Notes: generated by a model from the sequence alone, not told the origin. DNA of 64,000 nucleotides from Hevea brasiliensis (GCF_030052815.1 NC_079495.1:55220773-55284772), one strand, 5' to 3'; counted from the stretch's first letter, positions 11,723 through 23,833 are shown. Numbers and translations: made by a program.

Positions 11723-11746
11723 GCATGATGTCATGCATGATGTCAT
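11723..11746 (-). promoter_or_regulatory. Tandem TGATGTCAT motif in gypsy-B LTR
   Basis: The 12-bp unit GCATGATGTCAT occurs twice in a row, ending about 548 bp from the LTR 5' end at 12294. Related LTRs carry an inverted pair of TGACATCA at the same distance. It resembles a bZIP (TGAC-type) site. Confidence 0.5.
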
Positions 11747-12294
11747 CTCCCTTCACTTTTTCATTTTCATTTTTTTTTATTTATTTTTCTATTAGTTCTT
11801 TAATTTAATTCTCGACTCCGAAATTTTCTTTTCTCCAATTTTATTTGACAGTTAGGTCAGGAGTCAGCGGGGTCAATTGACCAAATTGCCCCTCGCCGGT
11901 TCAACCCGGTTTGCAAATAATTCAATATTTCTTCCGGCTCCCTGACCTAATTATTTGACTGGCTTAACAATTCTTTTTCGTGATTTTCTCTTTTCCACTA
12001 TGTTCGTAATGGTCCTAAGGACCCCGACATCACATTTTACAATTTGAAATTTGAGTTTAAATCAACTTCGCAGTCATTCCTGAGAAGGTCACCCATCACT
12101 GTGACTCTCGGCTCGTTTAACTTCTTCTGTTCTGTTTTTCTTATTTATACTTAACTAATTGACAATTACTAATTGTTTGTGTTTATGGCTTATCTAGTTG
12201 TCATAAGTGTGGTTCTAATTCTCTTAATTGTCCGGACCGATTCCGATCACTAGAACAGTGAAATATACTAGGTTATGCAAGTAGGGGTGTTACA

Positions 12295-12481
12295 GGTAAA
12301 GACCTATAAACCAAGTCTAGTAGTGAAAGGGTTTCGCCAAAGGCAAGGAATCGACTATGAGGAGACTTTCTCACCTGTTGCCATGCTCAAATCAATTAGG
12401 ATTCTATTAGCAATAACTGCATACTATGATTATGAGATTTGGCAGATGGATGTCAAAAAAGCTTTTCTCAATGGATATATT
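12295..12481 (+). pseudogene. Copia-2 reverse transcriptase, left fragment
   Basis: The reading TYKPSLVVKGFRQRQGIDYEET, followed by FSPVAMLKSIRILLAITAYYDYEIWQ and MDVKKAFLNGYI, is the N-terminal RT block of the copia family seen in copia-1 and copia-3. It is cut on the left by the gypsy-B LTR and on the right by gypsy-C. With one copy of the duplicated ATATT removed, it joins in frame to the fragment at 60283, 47.8 kb away. This makes copia-2 the base layer of the nest. Confidence 0.92.
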
Positions 12482-14396
12482 TGTGACACCCCTTACCTGT
12501 CTACAGTGTAGTGGAGCAAGATATGCCACACAGTGTATCGGAATACCATAACTTATCTCATTGATATTTATCAGTTCTTAATTTATTTATTATAGTTATT
12601 AAGTGAAATTTATGAAATTGATCTCATTTAGATCATTTATTGAAATTATAAATTAATTTGCGCCTTCGAAAATTTTATAGAAAATCCGGCAGAGTGCCAG
12701 CTAAAAATGGAGAAAACAGTTCTTTGGAACCTATGAAAAACACTTCCAATAATTTCCAATCATTCTCAAACTCCATTTGTATCACATCAATTTACAACAA
12801 TTTCTTAACAATTCCTCCATTTGTCATTCATTCATTCCACATCATCATCATGCTCAAATCATAAATAAATTCTCATATGTTATTTATAATCACAAGTTAC
12901 AAATACTTACATTAATACAAAATTATATTATATTTGTTTCAAATATACATGATAAGATAAGAGTTTAATTACAAAACTTACAAAAATTACAAAATACAAA
13001 ATGGGACCTAGTGTCCTACCAATGCACTGTAGCCTGTGAGGTGACACTGACACTAAGCAGAACTGTGAACGGCCTTACCCAGTCTGTGGTCTACTGGGCT
13101 CTCTGTCCAAATCTTCAGTACCTATACGTTGCAAAAGCAACACGCTAAGCATAAAGCTTAGTGGTGCCAATAATACAAGAAAATATAATATGCAAATAAA
13201 AATAATAATTTCCTAGTTATTATGTTCATAAAAAAAAATAATTACTAACTTATTGTTTAGTTGAGGGCTAATTACATTTTATGATATTAACTTCTTCATG
13301 CATTTTGTTAATTGTTTTCTTGATGATTTTGAGCTTCTTTATTTTTTATTGTAATCAATCTTGATCTTTATCTTGATATTTCATTTTTTTATTTTCTTTA
13401 ATAATCAGTTCAATTACAGTTATACTTTTCCATGTCTAAGTAACCTATACAAATTGACCGAACTGGATAAATGGGTACACTAGCACTGGGTACCAGGTAC
13501 CTCGGGCCGTCACACCATTGTTCACAATATGTCTCCCGGTGTGCAAACAGAATGGCTAATAAGCCATAAAAGCAATAAGGTATAAAGCCAAGTAAAACAT
13601 CATAATCAGTATAGTCATAGGCTATCACATCACAGAATGGCAATGAAGCCATACATCATACGCAGTACTGCTATCATAACCCTATTGGCATGCCAACCTA
13701 TCCAAACCAATCTCATTAGGCTTACTAGGGCATATTACAAAGTCATTTCTTAAATATTTGTACTTTATATGTAAGGTTACTATTCATTTCATTAGTCAAC
13801 TAAAATGTTGACTTTTTCATAGATCATAGGTATATTGATTCAAATATCACCAACATACCACATTTTGCATTCCAAAGTTGTTGGCATTGGTTGCCAATTC
13901 CATTTCAAAGCTTAGTGTTAGTTATTCACAATTTTCAGATTTCAAGCACTAAGTTTACTGTTCCATTTGTCATTTGTACAGTAGGAATTTGGCAAAATTG
14001 TCTTCATGAAAGTTGTTCCTTATTGTGTCTAGTTGCATTTCTTTTTTTGAATCACTCCATTTGGAGTTTTGTAACTCAAGTTATGGCCTAAATACCATAA
14101 CTGGCCGGATTACAAATTTTCTAGATTTTCTAGACATAACCAAATCTATAGTGTTTTATACACTGATTGTAAGTCAGTTTTTGAACATGTTATGGTCAAA
14201 ATTTGGGTTTGGTTTCTTCATGAAAGTTGTAGGTCTATGTCTCAGATTTATGCTGGTAAAAATTTCAGGTCAATTGGACTTTTCTACACTGACTTATGAC
14301 CAAATGAATAAGTACTGTTCATTTGGTCATTTTGCCCAGCAGAATGCAAGTCACCCGGATTAGGGCAATTTTTAGGTCAACTTGGTTTGGTTTTCT
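12482..14396 (-). repeat. Gypsy-C 3' LTR, left segment
   Basis: On the plus strand it begins TGTGACACCCCTTACC and matches the other LTR of the element from 56973. It is interrupted at 14396 by gypsy-A and continues at 29552. The hairpin CTAAGC-ATAAA-GCTTAG lies at 13145-13161. Confidence 0.93.
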
Positions 14397-15199
14397 TGTA
14401 ACACCCCTATGTTCGGTAGTGCGTTCTACTATTTCGGTGGCTAGTGTTATCCGGACAGCTAGGATGCCTAGAACTACACTTCGTTATGAGTGAGGAGACA
14501 TAAAATAATGAAATACAAGAAGAGAAAATACAAGAAAAACAAAGGAAAAATAATAGCAAAGAAATGTAACCAAGTTAAGCGAGCCGAGAACCCTAGTGGT
14601 GGGTGACCGCACCGGGAAGTCACGGCGTGGACCGTTGACCAGCCCTGGACTGCGGGTGTAACACCCTCCCGGTAGCAACTCCGTACATTCTACTGTTCCG
14701 GTGACTGGTGTCGGTCCGGACAGCTAGAACGTCCGGAAAAATATTTAAACTAAAGTGAGGAACCATAATTAACTCAAATATTAATAAGAAAAATTTAGGA
14801 AAAAATTTTAGAAATAAAATACAACCAAGTTAAATGAGCCGGTGCCCAAGCGATGGGTAACCCAGAGGGAAGTTGCGGTTCTCGCAACTAGGAGCCCTAG
14901 ACCCGGGGGAAAAATTATAAAATAATTTTTGAGACTCCGGAGAAGGGTCATTGAGGTCCCTATGGCATTAGAATGCCAAGAAAATATTTAGAAAAAATTT
15001 TCAATCGGTACAGACAATTTTGACCCGTTAAGCCAAACGAAGGGCATTTTGGTCATTTCGCCTTCAGAGGTGATTTTTGGCCGACTTGTCCAGTTGAGTA
15101 AATAATTATTATGACATAAAATATGAATTAATGTTGATGAAAAATTAATTTGAAGTTAGTAGAAAAGAAAAGAAAAGAAAATACAATATAATACAAATT

Positions 15200-15219
15200 A
15201 TGACATATTATGATGTCAT
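15200..15219 (+). promoter_or_regulatory. Paired TGACAT / TGATGTCAT element, solo LTR E
   Basis: An imperfect inverted repeat, ATGACATATT followed by ATGATGTCAT-type sequence, 543 bp from the LTR start. It matches the perfect versions in gypsy-C and gypsy-D LTRs. Confidence 0.5.
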
Positions 15220-16964
15220 TTAAAAGTTTCCACCAATTACATTTAAACAACCACTTAATTAACTAATAAAAAGAGATAATTGAGACAAAAGAAATCAAAA
15301 TACCATCTGCTCTTCCTCAACCAAAAACGTTACACTCTCTCCCAAACCCATTCCTCCATGGAAGCTTAATGGAAGCTTGAGACAACCCACCAAATCACCA
15401 TAAAACCTTTTGTCTTCTTCACAAAAACTTGATTTTACCTCTTGGGAAAGTGTTTGGCTGCCAAGAAAATTAAAGAAAGTGAAGGAAATTGAAGGGAAAA
15501 TTCTGCCCTCCTAAGGTTAGTGCCCAATTTATTCTCTCTCACTCAATTCATGTTTAAGAACATGATTTAAGTTGAAATTGTAAGTTTAATGTATAAATTG
15601 AACTTTGAGAACTTGGAGACTTGAACAAAAATTAGGGTTTGCTCATGAAATGGTATATGAACATTCTAATGGTCAATTAGTAACCATTTTAGATAAGTTA
15701 ATCATAATTTGAAGTGAACTAAAGTGTTACAAACCCAATTGGTAGGCTGCCTAGGGACAGCAGCAAGGAGGCTATGAATCCAGCCTGTTTGGACTGCTAT
15801 ATCTTTGGCTGTGTAGGTCCAATTGGTGTTTGGCCAATTGGACATGAAACTAGACTTATAATGGCACAATTTTGCTGAAGAAACCATGTCCAAAAGACCA
15901 AAGCAAGTGGACCAAAAATTGGCCCCAATCCGGATCCCCTGCAAACAGGTTCTGCAGAATGACCAAATGAACAGTAACTGTTCATTTGGCCATAACTCAC
16001 TGTAGATATGGTCAATTGACCTAAAATTTTTACAGCAACAAGTTAAGACATAGAAAAAAAACTTTCATGAAGAAACCTACCCCAAATTATGACCATAACC
16101 TATTCAACAAGGCAGTGGAAGTCACTGTTCATGGTACTGTAGATTTGGTAAATTCTGCAGATTGGAAATCCGGCCAGCTGTGGTTTTTGGACCATATCTA
16201 GAACTACAAAACTCCAAATGGAGTGATTCAAAAGACGAAATTCAACTAGACAAAATAAGGAACAACTTTCATGTTTACCATTTCCTCAAATTCCCACTAC
16301 AACAGTGCCCAATGGAACAGTAAAGTTGGGCTACAAAAACTGAAAATTCTGCTTCCCTTGGTTTAAGCTTAGAAATGGTATTAATGCTTAATGCCAACAA
16401 GTTTTGAATGCAAAATGTGGTATGTTGGGAGTGCCAAAACCAATGTACCTATTTTCTATCAAAAAGTCAACATTTTTGTTGATCAATGAGGTGAATAGTG
16501 ACACCAAAACTTGAAATTCAAAATTTGAAGAATTCAAAAGTATCAAATGCCCTAGTATACCTAACAAGATTGGTTTGGATAGTTTGGCATGCCAATAGGG
16601 TTCGGTTAGCAGTACTGCACATGGAATTATGCCATTCTGTGATTTTATGGCTTTTAGCCATTTTGATATTGTGTTGAGACTTGGCCTCGTGCCTAATATT
16701 ATTTACAGCTTGTTAGCTATTCTGTTGCACACCGGGAGATACATATGTGACCGATGGTGTGACGGCCCGAGGTACTTGATACTCAGTGCCAGTTTACCCG
16801 TTTATTCAGTCCAGTCGTCCAGTATAGGTTACTTGGGCAACCAAATGAATGAAAGTGGATAAAGTTAACGAAATGAATGGATATACAAATACAAAACAAA
16901 TAAGACATGTACGTTTAATACATATTTATTTTCTGCTATTTTCTTTTATTTTATTATTGCACCA

Positions 16965-16982
16965 CTAAGCATCATTGCTTAG
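16965..16982 (+). repeat. Conserved LTR hairpin, solo LTR E
   Basis: CTAAGCATCATTGCTTAG: 7-bp arms, 4-base loop. It is followed at once by a second possible stem CGCGT...ACGCG (16983-17002). Confidence 0.7.
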
Positions 16983-18872
16983 CGCGTTGCTTTTGCCACG
17001 CGTAGGTTCTAGAGATACTGATCGTGAGCCCAGTAGACCACAGACTGGGTGAGTCCATCCTGCAGCTCTGCATAGTGTCCGTGTCACCTCACCATCTACA
17101 GTGCATTGGTAGGACACTAGGCTTCATTTTGGTATTTTGTAATTGATTTTTTATTTTCCCTTGTGTAAATGAAACTTATGTAATGTATTTTGATTTTCAT
17201 GTAAATAATGAGAACTATGTTTGTGAATGGACAAGTGAATGTTTATCTGTGTTTTATACATGATTACCACTTGAGATGAATGATTGAGCAATGAAATTGA
17301 AAAAGGTTGAGATTTTGATATTGGAGTTTGAGAATGATTGAACATGGCTATTGGAAGTGTTTTTCACAGGTTCCGAAGAACTGTTTTCTCCATTTTTAGC
17401 CGGTACTATGCCGGATTTTCTATAAAATTTTCGGAACCTCAAATAAATTATAATTTCGATAAATAGCTTAAATGAACTATATTTCACAAGTTATATTCAA
17501 AACTATGATAAAAATTAATTAAGGTAAAATAGAGTGTGCCGGTACATCGTGTGACATTGCTTACTCGGATATACTGTACACGGGTAAGGGGTGTCACAGC
17601 GGGGAACCCTGGAAAATATTTTTAGGACTTAAAGAGACATCAATTGAAGTATAAATATCATTAGAAATATCAAAGAAAAATTAATTAATTAGTACAAAGA
17701 AAAGTGAGAAATCAAAAAACGGACAAAACCCGGTGTTATCGAAAAATCAGGAATGTAACTCGAACAGGGGCATTATAGTCATTTGACATCACGAGTTGTC
17801 TTTTGACCTAAATGTCCATTAAAAATAAATAATATTACACTTGGAAAATATAATGAAAAATTAAATTGATGGTACCTAAAGTAAATAGCAAAAATTATGG
17901 GTTAATGTGGAATAAATGAAAGTTAAACTTATAATATGCTTTAAATTGTGTAAGTGGACCACTAAGGAATAAACTAAACACTAAATGGGCAGGTGTACAC
18001 CTATTACACAATCTGCAATTTCATTTTTCTCCAACTCCTCCATCCATGCCGAAATGAAGAAATGGGAAACCTCCATTGCCGTGTTGCATAAAGCTTCATC
18101 CACTCCTTCATTTTACCTCTAAACACCTAGGTAGCTTCATTAAAAATTATCCCCACTTCACAAGGAAGAAGTAGATACCAATATTAAGAAGTTTTAGTGA
18201 AGATTAAGCAAGTCCCAACAATAGGTAAGTTTGAGTTTTTGAATATTTCTTTGTTAAAGTTTGAAAACATGTTATGGGTGTTTGCTTTGTGAAGAAATTT
18301 TTAAGTTTTGAGGAGTTATTGATATATCCAATTTGGATAGCCATGGAGTTGTACATTTGATGATTTATTCTTATATATATTTGATGGGAATTTATGTTGA
18401 GTAGGGTGATTAATGTCCTAGTAAGTTATTTCCATGTATATGTGGTGATTGTGCAATTGGGATTGAAGTTGACGAAATTATGGACACTTTGGCAATGTGA
18501 AGCATTTTGGCAGCCTTGAGGCTTCTTGATGAGTGTTTAAATTCATGAAAATATTGGGTAAATTGTGACATTGAGGATTGATGAATATGTATGTAAATTG
18601 GTTGTGGAAATTGTATGTAACAATTAGGAGTGTTTATGTGTATTTATGGTTGTATTGGACTTTGTGAATTAGAGTTTCATTTGGTGTATTGAAGATAATT
18701 GTATTCTGCCCAAAGTGACTTTAAAGTGAAGTGATATATGGTTTTGTTAATGTACCAAAACAGAATTGGTAAGAGAAGTGGACTTGTAGCAAGGTAAATG
18801 TGTAATGGATAGATGTATAAGCAATGTAATAAAGGACAGTATGCATTTCAGCCTATAACTCTAAATATGTAA

Positions 18873-18899
18873 CTCCAATTGGTATGAGACCAATTGGAG
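18873..18899 (+). repeat. CCAATTGG inverted repeat, gypsy-A 5' LTR
   Basis: Perfect 11-bp arms (CTCCAATTGGT and its complement) around the 5-base loop ATGAG. Versions with the same arms occur in gypsy-B (10935-10957) and solo LTR F (47323-47349). Confidence 0.7.
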
Positions 18900-20385
18900 G
18901 TGAAACTAGGCACAAAATGTACCAACTTTCATGAAGGAAACATACCAAAATTCTGCTTGCAAGGTAGCTTGAAAAATGACCAAATCCGGATTAAGTGCAA
19001 GTGAGGCCTGAAAACTGACCATTTGGGCAGCAGTTAGTGTTTAGGCCATAACTCACTCAAAACAAGTCCAATTGACCTGAAATTTTAACCATGAATAGTT
19101 AAGACCCATATATACAAGTCTTATGAAGACACCAAAGCCCAGAAATGACCATAAGCAAGTCAAACAGCTTGCACAAGTTCGGGTCCAAAAACTGGCCGAA
19201 CCAAAGTTGACCAAAATTGACCTAAAATGACCAAATTTGATGCCATTTGACCAGCAATAGTAAAATGACCATAACTTGGTCTACATAACTCAGAATGACC
19301 TAAAATTTTTCCCCGCGTTCCATAAGACATAGATCTATAAGTTTGTAGTTTTGACCGAAACCCGAGGGAACTAGGTCGTCCGGCTAGGTCAAACTAGTAT
19401 CCCGGAATCCAACAAGTTGCAATAAAATGCACTAAACAAGGAAATGAAATTGGTAACATGTACCAACCCTAAAAGACTATCGAATGTGACATATTAGTAA
19501 CACTAAAACCTAATTTACCTAGAACGCATCGAGGGTCGATATATTAGGTGATTAAGCAAATAATAGTTTTCAGTGAATTACTTATCAAGCATTATCGATA
19601 GAGACAGTTTAATTTAGTACTGAAACATTTCAAATTGTGTTTCTCAGTTAGTAAAGACTCAGGAAAAGGGAAGGAAACACTGAGTCCAGACCAGGAGACA
19701 GTTATCAGAGGTTTGTGCACAACAACTATTTCTTTTGAATTTTTCAATTGAAATGAATTATGACCATTTGTACATTATTGTTTTAAATTGTGGAAATGTG
19801 TTGAATGGATATTTATTGCTTGAAAAGCATTGTAAATGGTTTGAAACTGTGTAAAATTTTTGAATGATATTGATGGATACTTATTGATTGAAAAGCATTG
19901 GAAATGGTTTGAAACCACAACTATCATGTATATTGATTGTATTCCTCGCTAGCTTGTCTAGTGGGACGAATTGAATTCCCTCTCTGGCTGAAGTGTTGAG
20001 GTGTGTGCCTGTTGAGGATGAATTGGATGAGTACTCATATTTTTGCTAGCTAGCTATGTTATTCCTCATTAGTCATCGACTTTTGGGACGAATTGAATAC
20101 CTCATTAGCCATCGGCTTTTGGGACGAATTGAACTTTGGAACATGATTAAGCTGTGTGTGATTTATTGATTTGTATTATGAGATTGTGAAATGGAGTTAA
20201 ATCCTTATTGACATTTACTGTCTTTTGAAGTTAACTATGTTTTGATCTCTGAGATTTATTGTGATATTGTGTTAAATTCTTTCTGACACTCATTGTCTTG
20301 AATTTAACTATGATTTTACATATCCATCATTTAAATGATTTATGAATTGTGATTTAAAGTTGTATTTGGTTAATGTTGTGCACCA

Positions 20386-20425
20386 CTGAGACATTGTCTC
20401 AGCGATAGATTTTTATTGCTGTCGC
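20386..20425 (+). repeat. Conserved double hairpin, gypsy-A 5' LTR
   Basis: CTGAGACA-T-TGTCTCAG (20386-20402) is an 8-bp perfect stem. It is followed by GCGATAG...CTGTCGC (20402-20425), a 7-bp stem with one G-U pair in RNA. The 3' LTR copy begins at 28911. Confidence 0.72.
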
Positions 20426-21028
20426 AGGTAGACAGACAGACAGGGCAGCAGACTAGGCTGCTAGTACCTCTAGCGAGAGATTACCGGGTATAATGAGTAT
20501 ACCAACATTTTGCATTTTGTACTGTAATGTATGACCACTGTATGTACATATTGTTTTTGATTTTGAGCAGTTGTAAATTCAAATTGTACATTAAAGTTGT
20601 AAAATAATTATGAGTTATTTTGGCTTGTAAAAATTGTATTATATTTCTTTTATCTCAGTCTTTGAAAAATCATTGTGGATTTGAGTTGAGAAAAACGTTG
20701 TGTTGAGAACATGTTGGAGTTGAGATTTGAAAAAATATTGAAGTGCTTTTTACAGGTTTTCTGAAGAACTGTTTTATCCAAAATAGCACTCTGCCAAAAT
20801 TTTTATAGAAATTCCAAATAATTCAAATGTGTTAATTCTATCACTTCAGTTCAAAAAGGTTTTTAACACCTGTAAATAGTGCTCACCACTGTAAAAGAAG
20901 TAAGAAAAGTTTTTAAAATCCCTTGTAGTGTATTTAATGGGTTATCAGTAGACGGAGTTGGTGATTCATTAGGCATACTACGGGATCATGTTATGCCTTA
21001 CAGAGGGGTAGGGTGTGACATGTTTTAG

Positions 21029-21040
21029 TGGTATCAGAGC
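21029..21040 (+). other. Primer binding site (tRNA-iMet), gypsy-A
   Basis: TGGTATCAGAGC, 8 bp after the 5' LTR end at 21020. Confidence 0.93.
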
Positions 21041-21210
21041 AAAGTTTTTAAATTCTGTTTTCACCTGTTATTTGAATATTCTTTCCTCATAGTACAACTG
21101 CTCAATATCATTGTTTGATACATACAGTACATTACATTATAAATATGCACTAACGGGAGGAAATCTTCTTGTGTTATTGGTTCAAGAGATCTAAAATCCT
21201 CGCATTGACT

Positions 21211-22385
21211 ATGGAAGAGGGTGATCGTTCAGTTGATCAATCTATTGAGGCTGAGGTGCAAGGGGATGCCCCAGGCCTACATAATTTCAGTGGTTCAAAG
21301 ACACGATCCTGCGATCGCAGATTTCACCTTGATTCGCTCGTGAGATGGTCGCAATGTTCCAATAAATGGCTGGTAATGTGCCTACTCAAGTCCCAATACA
21401 GACACCAGTGGTACAACCACAATCTCTTACTAGGCAGTATGACAAATTGATGAAGTATGGAGCTATAGAGTTCAAGGGGACAGTAGATCCTCTAGAGGCT
21501 GAACAGTTGTTAGAAAGGATGGATAGGGTATTCAAGAAACTGCATTGCACAGAGGAGCTCAGATTCGAATACTCTGTATCTTTGTTCTGAGGATGCTTAT
21601 GGTGGTGGAAAACCATTCCCCACGATGCAGTAGAACCTGCAGTGCTAACATGGAATGACTTTATCAGGGAATTCAGACAGAAATATGTCCCTGATGCTTA
21701 TGTAGACCAGAAGTTACAAGAATTCCTAAGTCTAAAACAGGGGGGCAAATCAGTGGCTGAGTATGAAAGAGAATTTTCCCGCCTAAGCCATTATGCAGTG
21801 AGTTTACTTGCTACCAGCAGGGAGAGATGCAAGAGGTTTGAAACTGGATTGAAGCCCAGTATCAGATTACAAGTAGTCGGATTCAAACACACTAATTTCT
21901 CTGAACTTATTTCTCAAGCTCTAGAGTTAGAAAGAATTAAGTCAAGTCGCTCTGAGAAAAGAAATCGGAGAAGACAGAGAAAGAGGAAAATCAGAAACGA
22001 GTTCGGTGGTCCTATTGGAAAGAGGAAGAATCATGGGGGACACAGCAGAGGTGGCAAGAAATCTGGTAGGGGAAGATATTCAGGACAGAAGCCTCCCCTA
22101 TCTGGTCAGCAGAGTACCAGAGGTTCCTTTCCTCCCCGCCAATGTGAAACTTGTGGAAGAAATCATGGTGGGATATGCTATAAGGCTATTGGAGCCTGTT
22201 ATAACTGTGGAGGCACCAGACACTTTGCCAAGGATTGCACCAGTAGTCGCAGAGTTGGACCACCTCCTACTACTGCAGAAGGGTCAGTTCAGAGCCCTGT
22301 CACTAGAAGTTCACAACCACCCAGCAGAGGTAGAGGCAGGGGTAGAGGTAGCCCAGTAGGCAGCCAAGGTACAATGAAACATTGA
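21211..22385 (+). pseudogene. Gypsy-A gag, frameshifted
   Basis: Gag packages the RNA in virus-like particles. I place the start at the ATG at 21211 (MEEGDRSVDQSIEAEVQ) because gypsy-B has the same start. The frame then shifts; 21366-21590 carries FKGTVDPLEAEQLLERMDRV, and after another break near 21590 the frame 21642-22385 carries the gag core (LTWNDFIREFRQKYVP, SVAEYEREFSRLSHYA) and a CCHC knuckle (CYNCGGTRHFAKDC). The knuckle is preceded by another Cys/His cluster (CETCGRNHGGIC). The C-terminal part is rich in Arg, Gly, Pro and Ser. At least two frameshifts make it non-functional as it stands. Confidence 0.88.
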
Positions 22386-22790
22386 GCAAGGCGATTGCTG
22401 CAGTGAGTCTATGCAATGAGACAGAGGGAAGAGGCCGAGACATCTGATGTTGTGGCTGGTACCTTCTCAACTTTTAACTAAGATGTGTTTGTGTTATTTG
22501 ATTCGGGTTCTACCCATTCTTATGTGAGTGCTAGCATCATTGATTGCATTGCTGTTCCATGTACAAAAATGGACTTTGAGGTGCTAGTAATAAGTCCACT
22601 AGGACAGGAAGTCAGGGTTAATAGAATATATAGAGATTGTCCTTTGGTGATCCAAGGACACACTTTCCTGTCTGATTTCATTGAAATGCCCTTCAGAGAT
22701 TATGATATCATCTTGGGCATGGATTGGTTAGCTAGGCATCATGCCATGATTGGTATGTAAGTGAAAACGATCACTTTTGGCCTTCCTCGA
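22386..22790 (+). pseudogene. Gypsy-A aspartic protease, broken
   Basis: The protease cuts the Gag-Pol polyprotein. The active-site motif FDSGSTHSYV lies near the start of the open stretch 22485-22760, followed by IDCIAVPCTKMDFEVLVISP and the typical end IILGMDWLARHHA. A TAA just upstream, before codons for DVFVLF, and frame breaks between gag and this region separate it from gag. In the related gypsy-D the same domain has DPG in place of DSG. Confidence 0.85.
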
Positions 22791-23833
22791 TGCAGAGATG
22801 TGGTAATACATGGGAAAGCGATTATTGCCATCAAACATCATTTAATTTGGACTAGCGGAAAAATGATTAGAAAGGGTGTGAAGCCTACTTGGCACATGTG
22901 GTAAACAGCCAAGTGGGAGTCCCGGCATTGAAGGACATCCCTACGTACATGACTTTCGGATGTGTTTCTGATGAATTGCGTGATACCTCGAGAAGAGAAG
23001 TGCAGTTTGAAATTAATGTTATGCCTGGTGTGGATCCAATCTCCATAACACCATACAGAATGGCACCAGCAGAATTGAAGGAGTTGAAGATACAACTGCA
23101 AGAATTACTTGAAAAGGGCTTCATCCGCCCTAGTGTGTCACCTTGGGGAGCACCAGTGTTGTTTGTTAAGAAGAATGATGGTACTCTCCGCTTATGCATT
23201 GAGTACCGGCAGTTGAATAAGGTGACAATAAAAAACAGATATCCATTGCCTCGCATTGATGATCTGTTTGATCAGTTGAAGGGTGCAGCTGTATTCTCCA
23301 AAATTGATCTGCGATCTAGTTATTATCAGTTGAAGGTGCAAGAGCAGAGTATTCCAAAAACTACTTTCAGAACTCGGTATGGCCACTATGAGTTTCTAGT
23401 AATGCCATTCGGGTTAACAAATGCTCCAGCTGCTTTTATGGATCTGATGAACACTATCTTCAGACCATATCTTGATCAATTTGTGGTGGTGTTTATTGAT
23501 GACATTTTGATATATTCAAGGAATGCAGAGGAGCGTGACAGACATCTGTGGATTGTACTGCAGACTTTAAGGGAGAAACAGCTATACGCCAAATTGTCGA
23601 AATGTGAATTTTGGCTGAAAGAAATCTCCTTTTTGGGACATGTTGTGTCAGCTGAAGGGATCAAGGTAGATTCCAGCAAGGTAGAAGCTATCCTTAATTG
23701 GAAGCCGCCCAGGAACATCACAGAAATTCGCAGTTTTCTGGGTCTAGCTGGATATTACCGTCGGTTTGTGAAGGGGTTTTCTATGTTATCTTCTCCACTG
23801 ACCAAACTGCTTCGGAAAGATGTAAAATTTTAG
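22791..23833 (+). pseudogene. Gypsy-A reverse transcriptase, ended by a nonsense codon
   Basis: Open from 22889 to 23833. Conserved RT blocks are [85 protein letters not shown] and the catalytic FIDD (residues 202-205 of the open stretch). The block [14 protein letters not shown] and the tether [15 protein letters not shown] follow. The stretch ends with TAG (23831-23833) directly before WTDKCQQSF, where CAG or GAG would be expected. The catalytic centre looks intact; 22791-22888 is a shifted link from PR. Confidence 0.92.

Larger units (their letters stand above)
7895..12294 (-). mobile_element. Gypsy-B, Ty3/gypsy (Tekay-like), 5' LTR and gag only in window
   Basis: On the minus strand a 5' LTR (8735-12294) is followed by a primer site and the start of gag, which copia-1 interrupts at 7894/7895. 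The rest of the element should lie left of the window. Its LTR edge at 12294 abuts copia-2 RT sequence, so it was inserted there; the 5 bases GGTAA (12295-12299) are the candidate target duplication, not verifiable here. Confidence 0.85.
8735..12294 (-). repeat. Gypsy-B 5' LTR, 3560 bp
   Basis: On the plus strand it begins TGTCACACCCTACCCC and ends AGGGGTGTTACA, the mirror of the TGTAACACC...GTGTGACA ends shared by all gypsy LTRs here. It matches the partial LTR at 61051-64000 in the opposite orientation. It contains hairpins at 9428-9447 and 10935-10957, a repeated TGATGTCAT at 11723-11746, and a poly-T/pyrimidine tract at 11625-11660. Confidence 0.92.
14657..17598 (+). mobile_element. Solo LTR E (gypsy-C family), 2942 bp
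   Basis: It is bounded by TGTAACACC and GGTGTCACA, with target duplication GCGGG at 14652-14656 and 17599-17603. The empty site is in the gypsy-A 3' LTR near 26117. Its first 100 bases match the start of the gypsy-C LTRs read on their own strand. No internal region exists, so it is the product of LTR-LTR recombination. It contains the paired TGACAT/TGATGTCAT element at 15200-15219 and hairpins at 15817-15843, 15963-15989 and 16965-16982. Confidence 0.94.
14397..21020 (+). repeat. Gypsy-A 5' LTR, interrupted by solo LTR E
   Basis: It starts TGTAACACCCCTATGTTCGG and ends GGTAGGGTGTGACA. Without the insert and its duplicated 5 bp it is about 3677 bp, against 3690 bp for the 3' LTR. Most stretches differ by only scattered bases, but a region near 17720-17810 is more divergent. 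Confidence 0.94.

Noticed and set aside
12482..14396. A solo LTR of the gypsy-C family
   Set aside because: The segment continues at 29552 after gypsy-A, has a polypurine tract at its inner side, and pairs with the LTR at 56973 through the shared ATATT duplication.
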